From NCBI RefSeq assembly GCF_001547525.1, contig NZ_LNJP01000003.1, forward strand, positions 496,001-560,000: a DNA stretch of 64,000 nt, read 5' to 3'. Made by a program: the position numbers and the translations under genes. The notes beneath the pieces are model-generated. The model ran no database searches. It was not told the origin of the DNA and saw only the letters and a list, made by a program, of their open reading frames with translations. This document shows, piece by piece, positions 29,517 through 39,496 of the stretch (positions are counted from its first letter, which is position 1; every line of letters starts with the position of its first letter). Source of the stretch: Burkholderia anthina (GTDB taxonomy: Bacteria > Pseudomonadota > Gammaproteobacteria > Burkholderiales > Burkholderiaceae).

Positions 29517-29963
29517 TTACTTCGTGAGCGCGGCCTTGACCTGCGCGGAAACGGCCGTCATGTCGGCGCGGCCGGCGAGCTTGCCCTTCAGCACGCCCAT
29601 CACCTTGCCCATGTCCTGCGGGCCCGCCGCGCCCGTTTGCGCGACCGCCGCCTGGACTTCGGCCGCCACTTCGGCGTCCGACAGTTGCGCGGGCATGTAG
29701 CCGCCCAGCACGGTCAGCTCGGCCTGTTCCTTCGCGACGAGATCGTCGCGGCCGGCCGCCTGGAACTGGCTGATCGAATCCTTGCGCTGCTTGATCATCT
29801 TGTCGATCACGGCCGTGATGCCGGCGTCGTCGAGCGTGACCCGATCATCGACCTCGCGCTGCTTGATCGCGGCCATCAGCAGGCGAATCGTTGCCAGGCG
29901 CTCGCTTTCCTTCGCGCGCATCGCGGCCTTCATGTCTTCGCTGATCTGCTCTTTCAAACTCAT
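29517..29963 (-). CDS. yqeY: GatB/YqeY domain protein
   Basis: A 148-residue soluble protein consisting of the YqeY domain, which is also found at the tRNA-binding C-terminus of the amidotransferase subunit GatB. Its cellular role is not established, but it is usually linked to translation. MSLKEQISEDMKAAMRAKESERL and LGGYMPAQLSDAEV are typical. It lies between rpsU and dnaG, as in many beta-proteobacteria. Confidence 0.93.
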   Translation of the reverse strand: MSLKEQISEDMKAAMRAKESERLATIRLLMAAIKQREVDDRVTLDDAGITAVIDKMIKQRKDSISQFQAAGRDDLVAKEQAELTVLGGYMPAQLSDAEVAAEVQAAVAQTGAAGPQDMGKVMGVLKGKLAGRADMTAVSAQVKAALTK

Positions 29964-30019
29964 CTTTCACCCGGGATGGAAACGTGAATCCGACGCCCGC
30001 AAACGGGCGTCAACACAAA

Positions 30020-30050
30020 AACCCGCTTGGGACATTGTCTCAAGCGGGTT
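30020..30050 (-). terminator. Terminator between rpsU and yqeY
   Basis: AACCCGCTTG (30020-30029) and CAAGCGGGTT (30041-30050) form a 10-bp stem that can be extended by inner pairs (GACA/TGTC). On the minus strand it is followed by TTTTTGTG. It should let abundant rpsU message end here while some transcripts read on to yqeY-dnaG-rpoD. Confidence 0.8.
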
Positions 30051-30157
30051 GCTCGAATCCGGCATCGGCGACTCGCCGCCTGATCGGCTGCACGATCGCA
30101 CCCGATCGCACGGAATCGCCGGTGCGCCGCTCAGTGAACCGCGCGGCGCCCAATCGT

Positions 30158-30370
30158 TCAGTACAGCTTCTTCGGCAACGTCTGGCTGCGGATACGCTTG
30201 TAATGACGCTTCACCGCAGCAGCCTTCTTGCGTTTGCGTTCCGCGGTCGGCTTCTCGTAAAACTCGCGCGCACGAAGCTCGGTCAGCAGACCGTTCTTTT
30301 CGATCGTGCGCTTGAAGCGACGCATTGCAACTTCGAACGGCTCGTTCTCTTTAACGCGAATGATCGTCAT
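30158..30370 (-). CDS. rpsU: 30S ribosomal protein bS21
   Basis: A 70-residue basic protein of the small ribosomal subunit that helps base-pairing between the mRNA leader and 16S r[28 protein letters not shown] is the family N-terminus and the C-terminus is Lys/Arg-rich. It heads the macromolecular synthesis cluster. A TATACT at the right distance upstream could be its -10. Confidence 0.97.
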
Positions 30371-30475
30371 GATCCGACACGAATAAAGGTTTGCAGGGAA
30401 AGACTACCGAGTATAGCAGAGCGATTGTCCAAAGGCACGGGGCCGGGCCCCGCCGGAACGGCGCCGGCCGGCGCG

Positions 30476-31696
30476 TCAGGCACCGCGCGCATACTCGGCC
30501 GCGGCCTGCCCGGCCGCCGTGCCGGACGCCCACGCCCACTGGAAGTTGTACCCGCCGAGCCAGCCCGTCACGTCCACCGCCTCGCCGACGAAGAACAGCC
30601 CCGGCACGCGCGCGCTCATCATCGTCGCCGACGACAGCTCCCGCGTGTCGACCCCGCCCTTCGTCACTTCGGCCTTCCTGTAGCCTTCGGTGCCGTTCGG
30701 CGTCAGCGTCCAGCCCGACAGCGCGTCGCCGATCTGGCGCAGCGTCTTGTCGGGCAGATCGGCGAGCCGCGCGTCGGCCGCGACGCGATGCGTGTCGAGC
30801 CACGCATGCGCGAGGCGCGCCGGCACCCAGTCGGCGAGCAGCGAACCGATCTGGCGCTTCGACGTGCGTTTCGCTTCAAGCAGGTCGGCCACCGTGTCGC
30901 GCTGCGGCAGCAGGTCGATGCGAATCGGGTCGCCGGGCTGCCAGTAGCTCGAGATCTGCAGGATGCCGGGGCCGGACAGGCCGCGATGGGTCAGCAGCAG
31001 GTCCTCGACGAATTCGCCGCCGCGCTTCCTGTCGCCGGTCGATACGCGCACTTCGAGCGACACGCCGGACAGCGGCGCGAACGGCGCCCAGTCCTGCGGC
31101 GCGAACGTCAGCGGCACGAGCGCGGGCCGCGTATCGACGAGCTTGTGACCGAACTGCTTCGCGAGCCGGTAGCCGAAGTCGGTCGCGCCGATCTTCGGGA
31201 TCGACAGGCCGCCGGTCGCAATGATCAGCGCGCGCGCGCCGATCGGCCCGGCCTGCTGCGTATCGAGCACGAAGCCGTCGGACGGCGCATGGCGCACCGC
31301 GTCGACGACGACGGGCCGGCGCCATGCGATGCCGCCCGCGTCGCACTCGTGTTTCAGCACGTCGATGATCGCGTCGCTGCCATGGTCGCAAAAGAGCTGG
31401 CCCTTGTGTTTTTCGTGCCAGGTCACGCGATGGCGCTTGAGCAGCCCGAGGAAGTCGCGCGGCGTATAGCGCGCCAGCGCCGAGCGCGCGAAATGCGGAT
31501 TCGACGACAGGTAGTTGTCGGGCCCGGCATACAGGTTCGTGAAGTTGCAGCGGCCGCCGCCCGAGATGCGGATTTTCTCGGCGAGCCGCGGCGCGTGATC
31601 GATCAGCACGACGCGGCGGCCGAGCTGCCCGGCGACCGCGGCGCTCATCATGCCGGCGGCGCCCGCGCCGATCACGGCGATGTCATAAGTTTCCAT
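30476..31696 (-). CDS. HI0933-family FAD-dependent oxidoreductase (BaiN-like)
   Basis: A 406-residue flavoprotein. The N-terminal Rossmann motif is [12 protein letters not shown], followed by the family signature [12 protein letters not shown]; the C-terminal FAD contact is [27 protein letters not shown]. Relatives include proteins annotated as BaiN or as aminoacetone oxidase family FAD-binding enzymes; the real substrate is unknown. The gene is divergent from tsaD. A GC-rich palindrome (30438-30452) just beyond its stop may assist termination. Confidence 0.9.
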   Translation of the reverse strand: METYDIAVIGAGAAGMMSAAVAGQLGRRVVLIDHAPRLAEKIRISGGGRCNFTNLYAGPDNYLSSNPHFARSALARYTPRDFLGLLKRHRVTWHEKHKGQLFCDHGSDAIIDVLKHECDAGGIAWRRPVVVDAVRHAPSDGFVLDTQQAGPIGARALIIATGGLSIPKIGATDFGYRLAKQFGHKLVDTRPALVPLTFAPQDWAPFAPLSGVSLEVRVSTGDRKRGGEFVEDLLLTHRGLSGPGILQISSYWQPGDPIRIDLLPQRDTVADLLEAKRTSKRQIGSLLADWVPARLAHAWLDTHRVAADARLADLPDKTLRQIGDALSGWTLTPNGTEGYRKAEVTKGGVDTRELSSATMMSARVPGLFFVGEAVDVTGWLGGYNFQWAWASGTAAGQAAAEYARGA

Positions 31697-31826
31697 GGCG
31701 CGGATTGTACCTGCCCGGCATCGGGCCCGGGCCGCCGCCAGCGGCGGTCCGCCCTCGCCTGCTATACTTTCCGGTTACGTTGACCTACCCGAGGCGCGTC
31801 CGAAACGGCGCGTCCTGCCCTCGCCC

Positions 31827-32867
31827 ATGCTCGTTCTCGGCATCGAAAGCTCCTGCGACGAAACCGGCCTCGCGCTCTACGACACGCAGCGCGGCCTGCT
31901 CGCGCACGCGCTCCATTCGCAGATCGCGATGCACCGCGACTACGGCGGCGTCGTGCCGGAGCTCGCGTCGCGCGACCACATCCGCCGTGCGCTGCCGCTG
32001 CTCGAGGAAGTGATGGCGCAAAGCGGCACGCGCCGCGACGACATCGACGCGATCGCGTTCACGCAAGGCCCCGGCCTCGCCGGCGCGCTGCTCGTCGGCG
32101 CGAGCATCGCGAATGCGCTCGCGCTCGCATGGAACAAGCCGACCGTCGGCATCCATCACCTCGAAGGCCATCTGCTGTCGCCGTTGCTGGTCGACGAGCC
32201 GCCGCCGTTCCCGTTCGTCGCGCTGCTGGTGTCCGGCGGCCACACGCAACTCATGCGCGTGACCGACGTCGGCGTGTACGAGACGCTCGGCGAAACGCTC
32301 GACGACGCGGCCGGCGAGGCGTTCGACAAGACGGCGAAACTGATCGGCCTCGGCTACCCGGGCGGCCCTGAAGTATCGAAGCTGGCCGAAACGGGCACGC
32401 CGGGCGCGGTCGTGCTGCCGCGCCCGATGCTGCACTCGGGCGATCTCGACTTCAGCTTCAGCGGCCTGAAGACCGCCGTGCTCACGCAGATGAAGAAATT
32501 CGAAGCGGCGAAGCTGGAAGGCGAAGCACTCGAACGTGCGAAGGCCGACCTCGCGCGCGGCTTCGTCGATGCGGCCGTCGACGTGCTCGTCGCGAAGTCG
32601 CTCGCCGCGCTGAAGAAGACGAAGCTCAAGCGCCTCGTGGTCGCGGGCGGCGTCGGCGCGAACCGCCAGTTGCGCGCGGCACTGTCGGCGGCCGCGGCCA
32701 AGCGCGGCTTCGACGTGCACTACCCCGATCTCGCGCTCTGCACCGACAACGGCGCGATGATCGCGCTCGCGGGTGCGTTGCGGCTCGGCCGCTGGCCCGA
32801 TCAGGCGAATGCCGACTACGCGTTCACGGTGAAGCCGCGCTGGGATCTCGCGTCGCTCGCACGCTGA
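31827..32867 (+). CDS. tsaD: tRNA N6-threonylcarbamoyladenosine transferase, TsaD
   Basis: A 346-residue essential enzyme that, with TsaB, TsaC and TsaE, transfers the threonylcarbamoyl group to A37 of ANN-reading tRNAs. [19 protein letters not shown] is the canonical N-terminus, metal-binding His 111 and His 115 lie in HHLEGHL, and [16 protein letters not shown] is the C-terminal ASKHA motif. I chose ATG 31827; upstream in-frame codons would add unrelated residues. TATACT at 31763-31768 may be the -10. The gene lies close to rpsU, as in many bacteria. Confidence 0.96.
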   Translation: MLVLGIESSCDETGLALYDTQRGLLAHALHSQIAMHRDYGGVVPELASRDHIRRALPLLEEVMAQSGTRRDDIDAIAFTQGPGLAGALLVGASIANALALAWNKPTVGIHHLEGHLLSPLLVDEPPPFPFVALLVSGGHTQLMRVTDVGVYETLGETLDDAAGEAFDKTAKLIGLGYPGGPEVSKLAETGTPGAVVLPRPMLHSGDLDFSFSGLKTAVLTQMKKFEAAKLEGEALERAKADLARGFVDAAVDVLVAKSLAALKKTKLKRLVVAGGVGANRQLRAALSAAAAKRGFDVHYPDLALCTDNGAMIALAGALRLGRWPDQANADYAFTVKPRWDLASLAR

Positions 32868-32901
32868 ATCGCACCACGCGACACCGTCAGCCGGAAAACA
32901 G

Positions 32902-32925
32902 AAGGCCGCTCGAACGAGCGGCCTT
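32902..32925. terminator. Bidirectional terminator between tsaD and folE2
   Basis: AAGGCCGCTCG and CGAGCGGCCTT form an 11-bp stem in the gap between two convergent genes. TTTCTC follows on the plus strand and TTCTGTTTT on the minus strand, so it can serve both. Confidence 0.8.
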
Positions 32926-32954
32926 TCTCATGGGTGCGACAAGACGCCGTGGCG

Positions 32955-33764
32955 TTATGCAGCCAGCCGCTTGTCGCGCTCGATCAACGCATACGCGCTG
33001 TGATTGTGGATCGACTCGAAGTTCTCGGCTTCGAGCACGTAAGCGGCCACGCGCTCGTCCGCATCGAGGCGCTGCGCGATATCGCGCACGAGATCCTCGA
33101 CGAACTTCGGGTTCTCGTATGCACGCTCGGTGACGAACTTCTCGTCCGGACGCTTCAGCAGCCCCCACAGCTCGCACGACGCTTCTTCTTCCGCGATGCG
33201 GATCAGCGCCTCGACCGGCAGATCGGCAGCCAGCTCCGCATCGATCGTCACGTGCGAGCGCTGGTTGTGCGCACCGTATTGCGAGATCTTCTTCGAGCAC
33301 GGGCACAGGCTCGTTACCGGCACGAGCACCTTCAGGAACAGGCGCGTATCGCCGTTGCGGCTTTCGCCCGCGAGCGTCACTTCATAGTCGAGCAGGCTTT
33401 GCACGCCGGACACCGGCGCCGTCTTGTTGACGAAATACGGAAACGTGACTTCGATGCGGCCGGCTTCGGCTTCGAGCTTTTCGAGCATCGATGCGAGCAT
33501 CGCGCGAAAACGCTCGACCGTCAGCGGCGCACGATTCTCTTCGAGCAGCGCGACGAAGCGCGACATGTGCGTGCCCTTCTGATCGGCCGGCAAACGGACA
33601 TCGAGGTTCCAGACGCCGACCGTCGGTTGCACGTCGCCGCTTTCGGTACACACCGTCAACGGATGCCGGACCGCCTTCACGCCCACGCGCTGAATCGGAA
33701 TCTGACGGGTATCCACCGTGCTCTGCACGTCGGGCATCACGAAGGCGGGATTCATCTGGTTCAT
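32955..33764 (-). CDS. folE2: GTP cyclohydrolase FolE2 (type IB)
   Basis: A 269-residue enzyme that converts GTP to dihydroneopterin triphosphate, the first step to folate. Type IB enzymes use various metals rather than strictly zinc. The family segment [23 protein letters not shown] and the catalytic Cys in [10 protein letters not shown] are present. I chose ATG 33764 ([16 protein letters not shown]), preceded by AAGGA; an in-frame frame extends upstream without support. No Zur-like box is visible, so it may be the everyday enzyme rather than a zinc-starvation backup. Confidence 0.95.
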   Translation of the reverse strand: MNQMNPAFVMPDVQSTVDTRQIPIQRVGVKAVRHPLTVCTESGDVQPTVGVWNLDVRLPADQKGTHMSRFVALLEENRAPLTVERFRAMLASMLEKLEAEAGRIEVTFPYFVNKTAPVSGVQSLLDYEVTLAGESRNGDTRLFLKVLVPVTSLCPCSKKISQYGAHNQRSHVTIDAELAADLPVEALIRIAEEEASCELWGLLKRPDEKFVTERAYENPKFVEDLVRDIAQRLDADERVAAYVLEAENFESIHNHSAYALIERDKRLAA

Positions 33765-33832
33765 CTTGTTCAATCCTTGTAAGCCGCGCGTTCGACGACG
33801 CGCACGCCGCGTCATGCGGCAGCCGGAAAAGC

Positions 33833-33856
33833 AACATGGGCCCGCAGGCCCATGTT
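33833..33856 (-). terminator. Terminator downstream of dxs
   Basis: AACATGGGCC and GGCCCATGTT form a perfect 10-bp stem with a 4-nt loop, 63 bp beyond the dxs stop. On the minus strand it is followed by GCTTTTCC, a modest U-tract. Confidence 0.65.
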
Positions 33857-33918
33857 TTCCGCATCAATGTAGACCGGTTGCGCCAGTCGCACCGACGCCG
33901 CCCGCGGGCGGCGTCAGC

Positions 33919-35823
33919 TTATGCGACGCGCTTCGCCTGACCGGCGACGTCGGCCGCCGGGTTCAGGAAGCGTTCGCGAATCGATTTCGCGATGCCCGCG
34001 CCGTCGAGGCCGCATTGCGACAGCAGCTTCGCGGGGTCGCCGTGATCGATGAACTGGTCAGGGAGGCCCAATTGTAGTACGGGTCGGATAACCCCACTCT
34101 CCATCAGGGCTTCCACGCAGGCCGAGCCCGCGCCGCCCATCACGCAGCCTTCCTCGACCGTGACGACGTAGTCGTGCGTTTCGGCGAGCTCGCGCACGAG
34201 CGCCGCATCGATCGGCTTCACGAAGCGCATGTTCGCGACCGTTGCGTCGAGTTCGTCGGCCGCCGCGAGCGACGGCGCGACCATCGTGCCGAACGCGAGG
34301 ATCGCGACGCGCTTGCCTTCCGGCTGCGACGTGCGGCGACGCACTTCGCCCTTGCCGAGCGGGATCTCGGTGAATTCCTTCACCGTCGCCACGCCCGTGC
34401 CCGCGCCGCGCGGATAGCGCACCGCGGTCGGGTTCGGCTGCTGGAGCGCCGTGTGCAGCATCTGGCGGCATTCGTTCTCGTCGGATGCGGCCATGATCGT
34501 CATGTTCGGGATGCAGCGCATGAACGCGAGATCGTACGCGCCCGCATGCGTCGCGCCGTCCGCGCCGACGAGGCCCGCGCGGTCGATCGCGAACACGACC
34601 GGCAGGTTCTGCAGCGCGACGTCGTGGATCAGCTGGTCGTACGCACGCTGCAGGAACGTCGAGTAGATCGCGACGACGGGCTTCAGCCCTTCGGTCGCGA
34701 GACCGCCCGCGAACGTCACCGCGTGCTGCTCGGCAATGCCGACGTCGTAGTAGCGATCCTTGAAGCGCTTCTCGAATTCGACCATGCCCGAGCCTTCGCG
34801 CATCGCGGGCGTGATGCCGACCACGCGCGTATCGCGCTCGGCTTCATCGCACAGCCACTCGCCGAACACCTGCGTGTACGTCTTCTTCGCAGGCGTGGTC
34901 GACGGCTTGATGCCTTCGGCCGGATTGAACTTGCCGGGGCCGTGATAGAGCACGGGATCGGCTTCGGCGAGCTTGTAGCCCTGGCCTTTCTTCGTCACCA
35001 CGTGCAGGAACTGCGGGCCGCGCAGTTCGCGGATGTTCTGCAGCGTCGGGATCAGCGAATCGAGATCGTGACCGTCGATCGGACCGATGTAGTTGAAGCC
35101 GAACTCCTCGAACAGCGTGGCCGGCACGACCATGCCCTTCGCATGCTCCTCGAGCTTGCGCGCGAGTTCGAGCACCGGCGGCGCGACGCTCAGCACACGT
35201 TCGACGCCCGCGCGTGCGGCCGCGTAGAAGCGGCCCGACATCAGGCGGGCGAGATGGCGATTCAGCGCGCCGACCGGCGGCGAGATCGACATGTCGTTGT
35301 CGTTCAGGATCACGAGCAGCTTCGCATCCTCCGACACGCCCGCGTTGTTCATCGCCTCGAACGCCATGCCGGCCGTCATCGCGCCGTCGCCGATCACGGC
35401 GATCGAGAAGCGGTCGTCGCCGTTCAGCTGGCTGCCGATCGCCATGCCGAGCGCGGCGGAAATCGACGTGCTCGAGTGCGCGGTGCCGAACGTGTCGTAT
35501 TGGGATTCGCTGCGGCGCGGGAAGCCCGAGATGCCGTCGTACTGACGCAGCGAATGCATCTGGTCGCGGCGGCCCGTCAGGATCTTGTGCGGGTAGGTCT
35601 GGTGACCCACGTCCCAGACGATGCGATCGTTCGGCGTGTTGAACACGTAGTGCAACGCGATCGTCAGCTCGACCGTCCCGAGGTTGGACGACAAATGGCC
35701 GCCCGTCTTCGACACGCTGTCGAGCACGAACGCGCGCAGTTCATCCGCGAGCGGTTGCAGTTGGCGACGATCGAGGCGGCGCAAATCCGCCGGGTCGTCG
35801 ATGGTTTTCAGCAAGTCGTACAT
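33919..35823 (-). CDS. dxs: 1-deoxy-D-xylulose-5-phosphate synthase
   Basis: A 634-residue thiamine-diphosphate enzyme that joins pyruvate and glyceraldehyde 3-phosphate, the entry step of the MEP isoprenoid pathway. The start [17 protein letters not shown] is the family norm. Catalytic and cofactor motifs include [30 protein letters not shown] and [18 protein letters not shown]; the pyrimidine domain has [18 protein letters not shown] 35823 was preferred to upstream in-frame codons for this reason. It follows ispA on the same strand, 81 bp apart, giving an isoprenoid cluster. Confidence 0.96.
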   Translation of the reverse strand: MYDLLKTIDDPADLRRLDRRQLQPLADELRAFVLDSVSKTGGHLSSNLGTVELTIALHYVFNTPNDRIVWDVGHQTYPHKILTGRRDQMHSLRQYDGISGFPRRSESQYDTFGTAHSSTSISAALGMAIGSQLNGDDRFSIAVIGDGAMTAGMAFEAMNNAGVSEDAKLLVILNDNDMSISPPVGALNRHLARLMSGRFYAAARAGVERVLSVAPPVLELARKLEEHAKGMVVPATLFEEFGFNYIGPIDGHDLDSLIPTLQNIRELRGPQFLHVVTKKGQGYKLAEADPVLYHGPGKFNPAEGIKPSTTPAKKTYTQVFGEWLCDEAERDTRVVGITPAMREGSGMVEFEKRFKDRYYDVGIAEQHAVTFAGGLATEGLKPVVAIYSTFLQRAYDQLIHDVALQNLPVVFAIDRAGLVGADGATHAGAYDLAFMRCIPNMTIMAASDENECRQMLHTALQQPNPTAVRYPRGAGTGVATVKEFTEIPLGKGEVRRRTSQPEGKRVAILAFGTMVAPSLAAADELDATVANMRFVKPIDAALVRELAETHDYVVTVEEGCVMGGAGSACVEALMESGVIRPVLQLGLPDQFIDHGDPAKLLSQCGLDGAGIAKSIRERFLNPAADVAGQAKRVA

Positions 35824-35904
35824 CGTCGTTCCATTGTAGGAAATCAAACGCGCCCGCATTCTTTTGCACGCACCGTAGCGTGTGCGCGGCGGCGGGCTTT
35901 CGCG

Positions 35905-36789
35905 TCAGCTGACCCGGTTCACCACCAGGTCGGCAAGTTCGGCGAGACGCTGTGCGCGTGCGCCGAACGGTTTCAGCGCGTCGTGCGCTTCGGCGCGCAG
36001 CTGCGCTGCCAGCTCGCGCGACGCCTCGAGACCGAGGATCGATACATAGGTCGGCTTGTCGTTCGCCGCGTCCTTGCCGGCCGTCTTGCCGAGCGTCGCC
36101 GAATCGGTCGTGACGTCGAGAATGTCGTCGACGACCTGGAAGGCCAGACCCACGGCCCCAGCGTACACGTCCAGCGCAGCCATCGTTTCCGCCGAAGGCG
36201 TCTCGCCCGCCAGCGCGCCCATTCGCACGGCCGCGCGCAGCAATGCGCCCGTCTTCATCCGGTGCATCGTTTCGAGCTGCTCGCGCGTCAGCTTCAGGCC
36301 GACGCTCGCCAGGTCGATCGCCTGCCCGCCGGCCATGCCGATCGAGCCGCTCGCGAGCGCCAGCTCGCGCACGAGCGCCGCCTGCTGCACCGGCGACAGC
36401 GCATCGGCGTCGGTCAGCGCCACGAACGCCTGCGACTGCAGCGCGTCGCCGACCAGCAGGGCCGTCGGCTCGTCGTACTGCACGTGCACGGTCGGCTTGC
36501 CGCGACGCAGCGCATCGTCGTCCATGCACGGCATGTCGTCATGCACGAGCGAGTAGACGTGGATCATCTCCAGCGCCGCCGCCGCGGCGTTGCGGGCCGC
36601 CTCCGTCGCACCGGTCAGCTCGCCTGCCGCATGGCACAGCAGCGGGCGAACGCGTTTGCCGCCACCGAGGACCGCGTAGCGCATCGCCTCGTGAAGTTTC
36701 GCGGGCGTCGCGGTTTCGGCCGGCAGATAGTGGCCGAGTGCGTCCTCGACACGGTCAAGCACGGACCGCATCCATTGTTCGAATGTCAT
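35905..36789 (-). CDS. ispA: Farnesyl diphosphate synthase (polyprenyl synthetase)
   Basis: A 294-residue prenyltransferase that makes geranyl and farnesyl diphosphate, the precursor of undecaprenyl and quinone side chains. The first Asp-rich motif is DDMPCMDDDALRRG and the second VDDILD; GGGKRVRP binds the diphosphate of the substrate. The start MTFEQWMRSVLDRVE overlaps the xseB stop by 4 bp (ATGA), showing coupled translation. Confidence 0.95.
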   Translation of the reverse strand: MTFEQWMRSVLDRVEDALGHYLPAETATPAKLHEAMRYAVLGGGKRVRPLLCHAAGELTGATEAARNAAAAALEMIHVYSLVHDDMPCMDDDALRRGKPTVHVQYDEPTALLVGDALQSQAFVALTDADALSPVQQAALVRELALASGSIGMAGGQAIDLASVGLKLTREQLETMHRMKTGALLRAAVRMGALAGETPSAETMAALDVYAGAVGLAFQVVDDILDVTTDSATLGKTAGKDAANDKPTYVSILGLEASRELAAQLRAEAHDALKPFGARAQRLAELADLVVNRVS

Positions 36790-37079
36790 AGATCGTCGTC
36801 TTCGCCGTCCGTGGCGGCCGTTCCGGACGAAAGCGGCTTCAGCGTCGCGCCGTCGAGCACGCGGACTTGCTGCTCCACTTTCTCGAGCTGCTGTTGGCAA
36901 AACGCAACGAGGGTCGCACCGCGACGATACGCCGCCAGTGAATCCTCGAGGCTCAACGCGCCGCCTTCCATCCGGGCAACCAGCGTCTCGAGTTCCGCGA
37001 GCGCCATCTCGTAATTGTCCGGCAACGGTTCGGTGCCATTGCCGGGCGGCGTGGCGCCTGGGGATGCGGTTTTCGCCAT
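36786..37079 (-). CDS. xseB: Exodeoxyribonuclease VII small subunit
   Basis: A 97-residue subunit that binds XseA to form a single-strand-specific exonuclease. NYEMALAELETLVARMEGGALSLEDSLAAYRRG is the family core of two helices. I chose ATG 37079 (MAKTASPG); a TTG seven codons upstream is possible. No clear ribosome site is visible. The xseB-ispA-dxs order is standard in proteobacteria. Confidence 0.93.
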   Translation of the reverse strand: MAKTASPGATPPGNGTEPLPDNYEMALAELETLVARMEGGALSLEDSLAAYRRGATLVAFCQQQLEKVEQQVRVLDGATLKPLSSGTAATDGEDDDL

Positions 37080-37223
37080 GGACGAGGTGTCAAATTTCAA
37101 AACAAGTCGGACATTCTACGGCAAAAGAGAATTTTCCGACCTGCCGTCTTGGGCGCCCGCGCACAATTCCGGCCCCATCTTCGACGCACAGTGTGCGCCT
37201 TTCGAGGGTAGCTCGACAAAAAA

Positions 37224-37276
37224 TTGACACAAATCAGGCACTTAATCCTAGCCTTGCGAGGCGAACCGGGTATAAT
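37224..37276 (+). promoter_or_regulatory. Probable promoter region of the Rieske oxygenase gene
   Basis: A perfect TTGACA lies at 37224-37229 and a perfect TATAAT at 37271-37276, but they are too far apart to work together. The TATAAT, 72 bp before the start codon, is the better -10 although its -35 is poor. The area between xseB and this gene is AT-rich for the genome. Confidence 0.4.
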
Positions 37277-37348
37277 TCTGCGTTTCCCTAAATCGATTTT
37301 TCGATGGTTGGGTTGTTCACTGCTTTCACGCTAACACCGGGAGTGGGA

Positions 37349-38455
37349 ATGTCCAATCTGAGCGATGCGCTTCAGTTGAAGTCGGCCCACAGCCAGCTTC
37401 CAGTCACTGCATATTTCGATGAGGCGCTACTCGAGCGCGAGATCGAAACCCTCTTCAAGAAAGGACCTCGTTACGTCGGGCACGAGCTGATGGTGCCCGA
37501 GGCGGGGGATTATTTTGCGCTGCCGTCCGAGAAGGAAGGCCGCGTGCTGGTCCGTAACCAGACGAACCGGATCGAACTGCTGTCGAACGTGTGCCGCCAC
37601 CGGCAGGCGATCATGCTCAACGGGCGCGGCCACACGCAGAACATCGTGTGCCCGCTGCACCGCTGGACGTACGACCTCGAAGGCGAGCTGCTCGGCGCGC
37701 CGCACTTCCCCGACAAGCCGTGCCTGAACCTCGGCAAGAGCCCGCTGCAGAACTGGCAGGGGCTGCTGTTCGAGGCCGAGGGCCGCAACGTCGCGCGCGA
37801 CCTCGCCAACCTCGGCACCAAGCATCACTTCGACTTCTCCGAGTACCTGTTCGATCACGTCGAAGTGCACGAGTGCGATTACAACTGGAAGACGTTCATC
37901 GAGGTCTACCTCGAGGATTATCACGTCGTCCCGTTCCACCCGGGCCTCGGCAGCTTCGTGTCGTGCGACGATCTCAAATGGGAGTTCGGCGACTGGTACA
38001 GCGTGCAGACGGTCGGCGTGCACAACGCCCTCGCGAAACCGGGCAGCGCGACTTACCAGAAATGGCACGAGCAGGTGCTGAAGTTCCGCAACGGCGTGCC
38101 GCCGGAGTTCGGCGCGATCTGGATGGTCTACTACCCGGGCCTGATGATCGAGTGGTATCCGCACGTGCTGGTCGTGTCGTGGCTGATCCCGCGCGGGCCG
38201 CAGAAAACCACCAACATCGTCGAGTTCTATTACCCCGAGGAAATCGCACTGTTCGAACGCGAATTCGTCGAGGCCGAGCGCGCGGCCTATATGGAAACGG
38301 CCGTCGAGGACGACGAGATCGCGATGCGGATGGACGCAGGCCGCCGAGCGCTGATGGCCCGCGGCGAGTCGCAGGTCGGCCCGTACCAGAGCCCGATGGA
38401 AGACGGGATGCAGCACTTCCACGAGTTCCTGCGCCGCCACCTCGGCGACCTCTGA
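37349..38455 (+). CDS. Rieske non-haem iron oxygenase, alpha subunit
   Basis: A 368-residue ring-hydroxylating-dioxygenase-type subunit. The Rieske [2Fe-2S] ligands are Cys 82, His 84, Cys 101 and His 104 (CRHR and CPLHRW, 16 residues between). The mononuclear iron site is near EDYHVVPFH (His 192, His 197) within the SRPBCC domain. No reductase or ferredoxin gene is adjacent, so it must borrow electrons from elsewhere. ATG 37349 follows GGGAGTGGGA. It is single-gene, ended by a strong terminator at 38500. The substrate cannot be inferred; such orphan alpha subunits are common in Burkholderia. Confidence 0.92.
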   Translation: MSNLSDALQLKSAHSQLPVTAYFDEALLEREIETLFKKGPRYVGHELMVPEAGDYFALPSEKEGRVLVRNQTNRIELLSNVCRHRQAIMLNGRGHTQNIVCPLHRWTYDLEGELLGAPHFPDKPCLNLGKSPLQNWQGLLFEAEGRNVARDLANLGTKHHFDFSEYLFDHVEVHECDYNWKTFIEVYLEDYHVVPFHPGLGSFVSCDDLKWEFGDWYSVQTVGVHNALAKPGSATYQKWHEQVLKFRNGVPPEFGAIWMVYYPGLMIEWYPHVLVVSWLIPRGPQKTTNIVEFYYPEEIALFEREFVEAERAAYMETAVEDDEIAMRMDAGRRALMARGESQVGPYQSPMEDGMQHFHEFLRRHLGDL

Positions 38456-38499
38456 CAGCGGCCGCGGCGCCTTGACGCCGCCCGGCCGCCGGCAAGCGA

Positions 38500-38523
38500 A
38501 AAGACGGGCTTCGGCCCGTCTTT
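38500..38523 (+). terminator. Strong intrinsic terminator after the Rieske oxygenase gene
   Basis: AAAGACGGGC and GCCCGTCTTT form a 10-bp stem capped by a TTCG tetraloop and followed by TTTTG. It separates this gene from the sulfurtransferase gene that begins at 38573. Confidence 0.9.
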
Positions 38524-38572
38524 TTTTGTTTAGACTTGGAGTGTCAGGCCATTCGCACTCCAGGGAGCCGTC

Positions 38573-39442
38573 ATGCCACACACTCATTACACCACGCTCA
38601 TCTCCGCCGCCAATCTCGCCGAGCGCCTGGCCGCGGCGCCCGGCAGCGTCGCGCTGTTCGACTGCCGCTTCGATCTCGCCGATCCCGGCGCCGGCGAGGC
38701 CGCCTACGCGGCCGGCCACCTCCCCGGCGCGCAATATCTTCATCTCGATCGCGACCTGTCCGGCCGCAAGACGGGCACCAACGGCCGCCATCCGCTGCCG
38801 ACCCGCGACGCGCTCGCCACGCTGCTCGCGAGCCGCGGCCTCAAGCAGGGGCAGCAGGTGGTCGCGTACGACGCGCAAGGCGGCGCCTATGCGGCGCGCC
38901 TGTGGTGGCTGCTGCGCTGGCTCGGCCACGATTCGGTTGCCGTGCTCGACGGCGGGCTGCAGGCGTGGGAAGCGGCCGGCCAGCCGCTGACGACCGACGT
39001 GCCGCAACCGGCCGCCGGCGATTTCCGCACGGCAACGCCACTCGAATCGACGGTCGATGCAGCAGCCGTGCTCGCGAACGTGTCGTCGCCCGCGCGCGTC
39101 GTGATCGATGCACGCGCGCCGGACCGCTATCGCGGCGAAAATGAAACGATCGATCGGGTAGGCGGCCACATTCCCGGTGCGCGCAACCGCTTCTTCAAGG
39201 ACAACCTGACTGCCGACGGCCGCTTCAAGACCGGCCATGAATTGCGCGAGGCATTCACCGCCGTGCTGGCCGGCACCGAGCCGAACCGCGTGATCCTGCA
39301 ATGCGGCTCCGGCGTCACCGCATGCCACAACGCGCTGGCGCTGGAAGTGGCCGGCCTGCACGGCGCGTCGCTGTACCCGGGCTCGTGGAGCGAATGGAGC
39401 GCCGATCCGTCGCGGCCGATCGCGACCGGCCCGAACCCTTGA
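38573..39442 (+). CDS. sseA: 3-mercaptopyruvate sulfurtransferase (double rhodanese)
   Basis: A 289-residue protein with two rhodanese domains. The active-site loop CGSGVTA (Cys 244) is the form typical of 3-mercaptopyruvate sulfurtransferases, whereas thiosulfate sulfurtransferases have CRKGVTA. The inactive N-terminal domain has Asp where the Cys would be (AYDAQGGAYAARLWW). The enzyme moves sulfur from mercaptopyruvate to thiols or cyanide. ATG 38573 follows CCAGGGAG. It is monocistronic. Confidence 0.93.
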   Translation: MPHTHYTTLISAANLAERLAAAPGSVALFDCRFDLADPGAGEAAYAAGHLPGAQYLHLDRDLSGRKTGTNGRHPLPTRDALATLLASRGLKQGQQVVAYDAQGGAYAARLWWLLRWLGHDSVAVLDGGLQAWEAAGQPLTTDVPQPAAGDFRTATPLESTVDAAAVLANVSSPARVVIDARAPDRYRGENETIDRVGGHIPGARNRFFKDNLTADGRFKTGHELREAFTAVLAGTEPNRVILQCGSGVTACHNALALEVAGLHGASLYPGSWSEWSADPSRPIATGPNP

Positions 39443-39496
39443 GCACCCACGCGACGCGATGAGGATGATGCGGCGGCCGATGCCGCCGCTCGTCGT